NCBI GenBank assembly: GCA_025642065.1
Contig: JAODUP010000414.1
Coordinates: 85,001 to 149,000, forward strand
Direction: 5' to 3'
DNA: 64,000 nucleotides
Source: Paralvinella palmiformis
Taxonomy: Eukaryota > Annelida > Polychaeta > Terebellida > Alvinellidae
Below, one piece after another: positions 57,181 through 64,000 of this stretch. The position numbers and the translations under genes were made by a program. The stretch's first letter is position 1. Each line of letters begins with the position of its first letter. The notes below the pieces were generated by a model that saw only the letters and a program-made list of their open reading frames with translations, made no database searches and was not told the DNA's origin.

Positions 57181-57365
57181 CACCGAATGCCCAGAAATAA
57201 AATGGCCAATATTTCTATACGACAAACACGCCATTTTACTCCCTGACAACAGAATCCGGATCCAGAAGCCATTTAACATCCGCTTCTTGAGTCGTCTTTT
57301 GTTTGCCGAGAGACCGAACACTGGGAAAACGGAGTCTCCCCTTTTGTCAATAAATGATTGATTGC
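57181..57365. other. Unassigned DNA
   Basis: The frame continuing from the repeat (57178-57361) has no domain; AATAAA occurs at 57348 but no transcript end is otherwise supported. Confidence 0.4.
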
Positions 57366-57393
57366 GTTGCCATGGTAACGGCTTTCTGATTGG
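57366..57393 (+). promoter_or_regulatory. RFX X-box plus CCAAT (Y-box) pair
   Basis: GTTGCCATGGTAAC (57366-57379) fits the X-box consensus exactly and is followed 8 bp later by GATTGG (57388-57393), the reverse of CCAAT. RFX and NF-Y are known to bind such X-Y pairs together. Function is inferred from the layout. Confidence 0.45.
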
Positions 57394-58039
57394 CAATTGT
57401 TGTCCACTATATGTGACTCGTGTGGGAGACGCCGTAGCGAACGATAACGGCCGGCTGATGTTGATAACAATAGAATTATTAAAATAATTAGAAATCGCAT
57501 CGGTTCGGTTTTCGGTAGCTGTCTAGGCGGATCCGGGGTGGGGTCAGGTGGGCGGGCGGTGGTGCGAATAAATCCATCCGCCCCCCTCCGCCGAGGTCGG
57601 GCCATTCTGCATATAAGACAATTGGAGATTGTGGATTTCTTTCTGCGACATATCTCTCGACGGGAAGCCGCCAACCGCGAACCCACCCAGATACACCACA
57701 AGTGGGTGGGGGGGGTTTCAACCATTATATTACCCTTATATTATCTAGTCGTAATTATAACGACATGGGATATTATGACGTCATCTTAATTTTCTCTATT
57801 TGTACTATTACCAGTCTGATTGAATGGCTAGTAATTAAAAATAATTTAACTGATTAATTAATTAGTTAATTAATTAGCGATACCTGACGGTGTCGTTTTT
57901 CCACGATGTTTGCTCTGCGCTTGTCCGCCGGATTGGCAATCAGCGATCCGGAATGTCCTGTTGTCCTGTTGTCTTGTTCTCCTATTGTTTGTCCTGTTAT
58001 CCTAACTAAGGTTATGCTCAACCTATTTTCTATTCGTTC
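57394..58039. other. Unassigned DNA with a TTAATTAA cluster
   Basis: TTAATTAATTAG words repeat at 57855-57880 (homeodomain-like or simple AT repeat). Poly-G at 57706-57715. No gene; frames at 57273-57789 have no domain. Confidence 0.5.
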
Positions 58040-58390
58040 TGGTCATTGTGTTTGTGCTGTTGTTGTCTCTGTGTTGTTGTGTCTGTGTTGTTGTGTCTGT
58101 GTTGTTGTCTCTGTGTTATTGTTTGTTTTTTTCTGTGTTGTTTTTCTTTTTTTTTGGTTTTTGGGGGTTTTTTTTGTTTTGTGTTGTTGTTTTTTTTTTC
58201 TGTGTTGTTGTCTCTGTGTTGTTGTGTCTGTGTTGTTGTGTCTGTGTTGTTGTCTCTGTGTTGTTGTCTCTGTGTTGTTGTGTCTGTGTTGTTGTGTCTG
58301 TGTTGTTGAGTGTCTGTGTTGTTGTCTCTGTGTTGTTGTGTCTCTGTTGTTGTGTCTGTGTTGTTGTGTCTGTGTTGTTGAGTATCTGTG
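58040..58390 (+). repeat. TGTGTTGTTGTCTC minisatellite
   Basis: About 22 units of 14-16 bp (TGTCTGTGTTGTTG), interrupted by T-rich sequence at 58123-58200. The Cys/Val/Leu frames (plus) and Gln/His/Asn/Thr frames (minus) are repeat artefacts. Confidence 0.92.
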
Positions 58391-58408
58391 TAGTGTGTAG
58401 TGCCTGGT

Positions 58409-58480
58409 GCGCCCCGTGGTCTAGTTGGTAGCCTGTTGGACCACAGAGCAGTTTGTGATGCTGACCCGTGCACCCGGGGT
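58409..58480 (+). mobile_element. SINE-A head fragment
   Basis: GCGCCCCGTGGTCTAGTTGG and GCCTGTTGGACCACAGA match the SINE-A head. The rest after GTGATGCTGACCCGTG diverges and no body follows, so this is a 5' fragment or a real tRNA-related relic. Confidence 0.7.
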
Positions 58481-59335
58481 CCGGAGAAAAGGACTGCCAT
58501 TGGGGGGGGGGGGGGGTTGCTATAAGTTATTACGAGAGTTAGTATTATTGTTTGATGATGGAACTGACATGATGAATATTGGGAGAAATGTTTGTGTCTG
58601 ATTGTACACACACATAAAAATATTACATAAACCCCCCAAAAAAATAAATTCCCCCCCTCTTTCAAAAAAAAAAATATATATATATATATATCACTTCCTG
58701 TCTGTTACCATGAGAACAATTTTAATAAACTGAAAATAAGTTTCCGCCAATCCGCGCCTCACGTGACTATCACGTGATCATTCGCCCAAAATGCAGCTTT
58801 CTGTCATCTGTAATCATGTGAAGTTATAGAAATAGTGATATATCATCATCATCATCATCATCATCTTACATCGCCGATATTGAGACCGATGATATGGCCA
58901 ATTCACAATCATCAATCGTGACAGTCACGCCACCTAGTGATGTACAACCATCTTATATTTTACGCCATATACTAGCTGCGGATCACGTAATAACCGGGGG
59001 AGAGGGGGGTTGCGATGGGGGAGAAATATGAGGGTTCAGAAATCCCCCAGATGTGCCAAATGTAAGGCACAATTCTGCTAGATATTGACCAATTGGAACT
59101 ATGGTATGAAGGTCAGACGAGGTCAAACCATCCCTAAGTATCAATAAATTGGGCGATATTAGGAAATATTACACAAACAGCCCATAGAACGTGAACAACA
59201 ACGACACTAACAACAACAACAACAACAACATGAACAATAACAATAATGGAAACAACAACAACATACAACAACATAAAACAATTTTGTTCATATTGTGGAT
59301 AATTTGTCTTCAGAACTGGTGATAGTTTTAGTATT
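58481..59335. other. Unassigned DNA
   Basis: Poly-G 58501-58515, AT 58673-58691, CACGTGACTATCACGTGATC near 58759, (ATC)n 58842-58865, CGCCACCTAGTGATG near 58928 (CTCF-like on the minus strand), (CAA)n 59210-59230. No gene. Confidence 0.5.
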
Positions 59336-59517
59336 GGCGCCTCCGTGGTCTAGCGGTAGCGTGCTGGACCACAGATCACTACCACCCGTGTTCGAATCCC
59401 GGCGTGGGCATATCTGAAGGTTGTTTCGTCTTTCACTTCGTCTCATTACCTTTGGAGCTCGCTCGGCTCATTTAGCCTACCTGTGCACAAAAGTGGCCGT
59501 AAAACATCAATCATCAT
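59336..59517 (+). mobile_element. SINE-A, full length
   Basis: GGCGCCTCCGTGGTCTAGCG start, A box and B box (GTTCGAATCCCGG) intact, body complete, AATCATCATC tail. Very close to the copy at 27962 (same CGGTAGCGTGCTGG head and GTTTCGTCTTTCACTTCGTC body), so these two are probably young sister copies. Confidence 0.97.
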
Positions 59518-60360
59518 CAATATTGATTACATGTTCGAACCGAACTTGACTATGATACAGACAGACATGCAGACAGACAGACAGGGATTAAAGCACCGCC
59601 GGGCTGACAGATAACTTGACTGTGCTTTTTACGCACTCCTATGCGCACCTAAAGGATGTTTCATCCATGCCCGGCATTCACTTCCATGAGTAAAGTACAA
59701 AACAAACGTGAGATTTTAAAAACGTTGATGATTACTTGTCCTTTAGCGCAGACACCATTGTTATCCACCCAACACCCCCCCCCTCCCCCCTCAACACGCC
59801 ATCGTTGTATGCATACACACACATATGTATGTATTGGCTCTATAAACAGACCACTATTGTCTTTACAAATATATGCCTCTTACGATTGTCCCCACCCACA
59901 TGCCAATGGCATCAGAAAACAGATGCCATCATCGTACCCACACCTAGATGTACAACCATTTCCCACATACACATACCATTATTGTTCCCACCCACGTAAT
60001 ATCATTGTCTCCACACACCTACCAATCATTGTCGATACACGAACATCTCCATCCATACCCACCTCCCCCCCCCTGTGCGTTATTCCAGGAAGTAATCCCA
60101 TACCACCGGCGCATGCGCAGCGTCCTCTCCAAGAAAATAAACTCAATTTTTGGTTTTATTAAAGAGCAAAAAATGTCCAAAAATCGCCATCTTCTCTCAT
60201 CTAATTAGAGGAAACAGACACAGAGAGGACATCCCATTGTCTCTGATCATTTCTTAACTTGACTTCGCCAGAGAAATAATGCTCCCAATTTCCTGGAGAC
60301 GGAAGATGGGCGTAGTTTTGATGAAGGGGGGAGGTGATGACTTCGAGGGATGTGGGTCGT
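59518..60360. other. Unassigned DNA
   Basis: ACAG run 59557-59582, then CCCACAC/ACCATTATTGT-type degenerate repeats in 59740-60060. GGCGCATGCGCAGCG lies near 60109. The frames here are Pro/His/Thr-rich without a domain. Confidence 0.5.
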
Positions 60361-60660
60361 TTATTTTGTTTTTGTTGTTGTTGTTGTTGTTGTTGTTGGT
60401 CGTTGTCGTCGTAGTTGACATTTTTCGTCAAAAAAAGATGTTTATTAATAAATAAATAAATTAATATTTAATATACATGATGATTCTATGAAACAGTGAA
60501 AACGTACCCAGACAGACAGACAGACAGACAGACTGACTGACTGACTGACTGCTTCACTCGCTTAGTCAGACAATTATTAAATCACCGACTCACTGACCGA
60601 CTAGCTCACCCAATCACTCAATCATCCAATCAACTCAACAATCAATCAATTATTATGTTG
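60361..60660. repeat. (GTT)n, (ACAG)n, (GACT)n, (CAAT)n runs
   Basis: GTT 60370-60399, ACAG 60510-60532, GACT 60533-60552, then CAATCA/CTCACC-type words to about 60650. Confidence 0.85.
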
Positions 60661-60887
60661 ATAAGAACTAATCGTTTATAAATCGTTATCTTCATACACT
60701 GGGTGGGTCGGCTTGTTTTAGAATTATATACGACGCCATTGAAGTACTAGTTCACGCGGGAAAGGCCGTACTTAAAACGGGGACTACTTTGTGTTATCGG
60801 ACGCTTTACATTGTCCCAATTGGGATAATATATCACTACATCTTAGGGCGCAATGTTGTTATGACACTGGCTTTCACATATTGTATA

Positions 60888-60927
<40 letters not shown>

Positions 60928-61114
60928 CTCTGTTTAGTATTGTAGTATACAGGCACATTACAGACGCAGTGTTTACCTTATTGAAAGTAGTGCCGGTCAA
61001 GTAGAGCGCGGCTTTTTCTCTTGACGAGACTTAGTTATCTTCCTGTTTTCACATTTTCACTTGATTTTAGTGTTTATTTGTTCAAATAAATAGCAATAGG
61101 AAACTGGATTAACA

Positions 61115-61165
<51 letters not shown>

Positions 61166-61559
61166 GGGGGGGTCTCGAATAACCAAATTACAGTTAACAA
61201 CGTTGTAATCTATAGCCGAGATAGTCGATATGGCAATTGGCCATTCTAATACCAGTCCATTTTCCATTAATTTCCTTCCACACGGATGTAAACAATTACA
61301 ACGGGCGACTATTTTTGGCTTTATTTACTTGTTTAATCAGTCGAGATGGTGACACATTAATGGCGTCTGGTTTTTTTCCCCCGTTAGAAGTCGTAACAGC
61401 GACTGCGGTCCTACTGTCACGTGAGTGTTTCGAAAAACAAATATATTTGTTCATCAGATGTCACGATGTGTGAAGGATCAGATAGAGGAATAAGACCTAG
61501 GTTTGGTTGATCAAATCCAATATTTTGCTTAGGCATAAATGTATATAAAAAAACTATTC

Positions 61560-61594
<35 letters not shown>

Positions 61595-61648
61595 CATCGC
61601 TAATTTTAACCTTCAAACTATAGGTTCACAATCAATCAATCAATCAAT

Positions 61649-61695
<47 letters not shown>

Positions 61696-61756
61696 TTAAA
61701 CTTCTGATGTTATTTTTATTAAATACTCCTAAGTGCTATTCGATGCGCTTCGATAA
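60661..61756. other. Unassigned DNA
   Basis: AT 60890-60923, CA/GA 61112-61158, AT 61564-61593, CAAT 61631-61650 and AT 61651-61691. TGTCACGTGAGTG near 61417. No coding signal. Confidence 0.5.
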
Positions 61757-61960
61757 GCTATGAGGTTAGAGCGCTGCGCCGCAAACTTCCACGGTGTAGG
61801 TTCGAATCCAACTCAGGCTATGTTTGTGGGATTTTTTTCCTTGGGCAGTCCGGCCTCGAGCAGATGTCCCAGGTGTGGCCAGCACCGAGCTAAAACGGCT
61901 CAACTCGTCTCGACGGCTCTTGGCTGCAATTCAAAATGTGGCATTGTAAGGTGTCAATAA
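61757..61960 (+). mobile_element. SINE-B (second tRNA-derived family)
   Basis: A box GAGGTTAGAGCGCTGCGCCG, B box TAGGTTCGAATCCAACTC at tRNA spacing, then a body unlike SINE-A (GGCAGTCCGGCCTCGAGCAG, GGTGTGGCCAGCACCGAG). Its head resembles that of the chimera at 19531. Only one copy of this body is seen, so its 3' end is uncertain. Confidence 0.6.
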
Positions 61961-62690
61961 ACACACTTAGCTCGGTACAGTTGGCCATTTACGCCATTCG
62001 TTCAATGGATCGGACATCAACAAAATCTCTGTGTTTTTAATCGACCATTCAAAGTGAATACCGACATTCAAGCCGGATTAGCCGAAATGTCGCTCGTATC
62101 AGATTCGGGTCTACAAGAGTCGACTGTATCTTGACCTAGATTTGACTTTGCCATTGTAACCTCGTGACTTACGTGATCAGCTGTCACCAGATGAACGAAA
62201 ATGGGGCATAAACTCCTGAAATGTCGTTGGAAATCTCGCGATAATTTGTCACCAACTCTCGAGGTGGAAACAAATTTACCAACTCGCCAACGAAAGGTGC
62301 AGACGTCTCACCGAAAATGACCCGAACACCACGACCTCTTGACCCCGACCGCTCCTCGGTCACGCGCGCGGCCATTTTGACCCCTTGTCGTACAGCTGGA
62401 CCCCGCCTGTTTACGATCGCGGCCAGGCCAATCAATCACAGATCAATGACTGCCAGTTATCGAAGCTGATCGTGTTCAGTCGGTCATGAATTTTGGCCAT
62501 GAAGCCTTCCCATCTCATTAGTTTGGCACCGCCGAACAGCCCACGTGCCGGGCCCGTCCGCGCGCCCAATGACGTCAGTGGATATGTCGTTTCGAGCACC
62601 GTACCTTGCCCCATCGTTGTCCAAGAGGCCCATCTCTCAAATACCGTTCTACTTTTACTTGAAAGGGGTCCCGGAGGGGAAGGGAGGGCT
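61961..62690. other. Unassigned DNA
   Basis: Few microsatellites; GCGGCCATTTTGACCCC near 62369, CCCACGTGCCGGGCCCG near 62540 and AATGACGTCAGTGG near 62569. Frames on both strands (62432-62831) have no recognisable domain. Could include an unrecognised exon. Confidence 0.4.
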
Positions 62691-62880
62691 GGGCGCCTCC
62701 GCGGTTTAGCGGTAGCGTGTTGGACCACGGATCACTACCATCCGTGTTCGAATCTTGGCGTGGGCATATCTGAAGGGTGTTTCATCTTCGATTTCGCTTT
62801 ATTACCGTTGGAGGTCGCTCGGCCGATTTAGCCTACCGCGTGCACAAAAGTGGCCGTAAAACATCAATCATCATCATCAC
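62691..62880 (+). mobile_element. SINE-A, full length, reference copy
   Basis: A tRNA-derived SINE. Head: GGGCGCCTCCGCGGTTTAGC start, A-box-like GGTTTAGCGGTAGCGTG, B-box GTGTTCGAATCTTGG. Body: GTGGGCATATCTGAAGGGTG, TTTCATCTTCGATTTCGC, GGAGGTCGCTCGGCC, TTTAGCCTACCGCGTGCACA, AAAAGTGGCCGTAAAACATC. Tail: AATCATCATCATC. It is non-coding and would be transcribed by Pol III from its internal boxes and mobilised by a LINE. Nineteen or so copies and fragments occur in the window on both strands. Confidence 0.97.
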
Positions 62881-63399
62881 TGAAAAAGAATCTAGTAGAA
62901 TGCGACGAAGGATGTTTCAGACGTTTCAAGTCGAAAAATGGCTGCTCCCAACTCGCTGGCCACCTCTTAAGATATTTGATACCATAGATTTAGAGTCGTT
63001 TTTTTTAAAATATTATCCCTGAACTCTCGTCTAGCCGTCAACAATAAATTGTAACCTGACACCGTATTGATGAACTGGACAGTTGTATCATCTGATAATA
63101 TAAACAACTACTGTTGTTGTTGTTGTTGTTGCTGTTATTATTATTAATAATAGTAGTAATAGTAGTAGTATTGATAGTAGTAGTAGTAGTAGTAGTAGAG
63201 CTACTAGTAGTAATAGTATTATTATTATTAGTAATAGTAGTAATAATAATAGTATTTCTATAGCAGGTCACAATTTTCATATTTTAAATCATTTTCGTTA
63301 ATGACACAACGAAATCGAAGATGTAGTGACGTAATCGGTGACGTCAATGGTTATTGTTATTTCGTTATTAATAAGACGACGACAGATGTTTTATGACAA
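62881..63399. repeat. (TTG)n, (TTA)n, (GTA)n runs in unassigned DNA
   Basis: GTTGTT 63112-63132, then ATT/AGT trinucleotide runs to 63255. GACGTAATCGGTGACGTCAA lies near 63326. No gene. Confidence 0.75.
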
Positions 63400-64000
63400 T
63401 AATCTGTCTCTAGTCACATCTGTAAACTAACAAGAGTCGCATCTGTAGACCATCTGTAGACATATATGTGGGATCTATATATTCACTTCCTTTGACTGTC
63501 TATTAGTCATATCTTTAGACTGTCTATTAGTCATATCCTGAGACTGTTTATAGTCACATCTGTAGACTGTTTATAGTCACATCTGTAGACTGTTTATAGT
63601 CACATCTGTAGACTGTCTATTACTCACACCTATATAAATTCTACCGTACGCTGTATATTCTCACATTTGTAGGCTGACAATAATTACATCTGTTAGACGT
63701 CTATATTCACATGTCTAAACTATCTGTAGTCACACATTTTTTAAATCGACCTAGTATTTGTGGACCCTCAATAGAGTCACTCCTTTAGAGTACATATAAT
63801 CACATCTGTACACCATCCATAGCCACATTTGAGGACTCTTCACGGTGACATCTGTTCGCAGTCTATACTTACCGATAGTCATCTCCATGGACTCTCTATA
63901 GTCGCATCCTTTCATAGTCCATAGTCACCTCTGTTTACTATCTGTTGTCATCTCTATAGACCATCTGTTGTCATCTCTATATACCGTCTATAGTCATCTC
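63400..64000 (-). repeat. 24-bp TAGTCACATCTGTAGACTGT minisatellite
   Basis: Around 22 diverged units of about 24 bp (AGTCACATCTGTAGACTGTT), tightest at 63540-63625 and increasingly drifted towards the window end, where AGTCATCTCTATAGACC units continue past the edge. Confidence 0.9.

Noticed and set aside
57014..57361. Frame containing a LPDN word, considered as NALF exon 2
   Set aside because: It lacks the cysteines and aromatic residues of that exon, has no acceptor at the right phase, and begins in a minisatellite. The LPDN match is chance.
57906..58665. Cys/Leu/Val-rich plus-strand and Gln/His/Asn-rich minus-strand frames
   Set aside because: Both come from the TGTGTTGTTG minisatellite.
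62691..62762. Functional tRNA gene at the SINE heads
   Set aside because: A and B boxes are present, but the cloverleaf stems do not close and the same sequence always continues into the SINE body.

Overview
The window looks like non-model metazoan nuclear DNA, most likely a marine invertebrate and possibly a mollusc. Simple-sequence and minisatellite tracts are very dense, there are many copies of one tRNA-derived SINE, no closely packed genes, and exon/intron signals are present (a GTAAGG donor closing the one clear exon). The species cannot be read from the sequence; the mollusc guess rests on general genome style. Almost every open frame is a translation of a microsatellite, a minisatellite or a SINE and was not annotated as a gene.

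Layout. 1-11.6 kb is non-coding DNA with minisatellites, five SINE copies, and CpG-rich stretches carrying many CACGTG, ACTTCCGG and AAGATGGCGGC-type words. 11.7-16.1 kb holds two large arrays: a CAA/ATATCC higher-order array and a 42-44 bp minisatellite of about 27 units. 16-19 kb is CpG-rich DNA followed by microsatellites. 19.5-30.3 kb is a repeat landscape. It has a chimeric SINE, a palindromic MITE-like family, a duplicated 0.4-0.5 kb segment, and a broken LINE reverse-transcriptase gene at 27.2-29.1 kb that carries a nested MITE and two SINEs. 30.7-31.2 kb is another CpG-rich block. Around 33.8 kb lies a possible THAP-type zinc-finger first exon without an ATG. 35-38.5 kb is mostly tandem repeats. 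43-64 kb is intronic and/or intergenic DNA with more SINEs, minisatellites and a few microsatellite-free blocks that look regulatory.

The one confident protein-coding feature is 41683-42717 (+). It is the first coding exon (345 codons, closed by a phase-0 donor) of a NALF/FAM155/Mid1/NLF-1 family protein, the auxiliary subunit of the NALCN sodium-leak channel. It has a membrane segment, a Pro/Gly/Ser-rich low-complexity linker and the first half of the family's cysteine-rich domain. A GC- and CpG-rich leader and promoter region of about 2.5 kb precedes it (39.1-41.7 kb). The remaining exons were not found downstream, so the first intron would exceed 21 kb if the gene is intact.

Nothing resembles a bacterial operon, CRISPR array or compact multigene system. 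The most distinctive structures are the modular SINE family (one conserved body with different tRNA-like heads), the LINE/MITE/SINE nest with readable target-site duplications, two inverted arrays of one 40 bp minisatellite, and the excess of canonical promoter words across the window.
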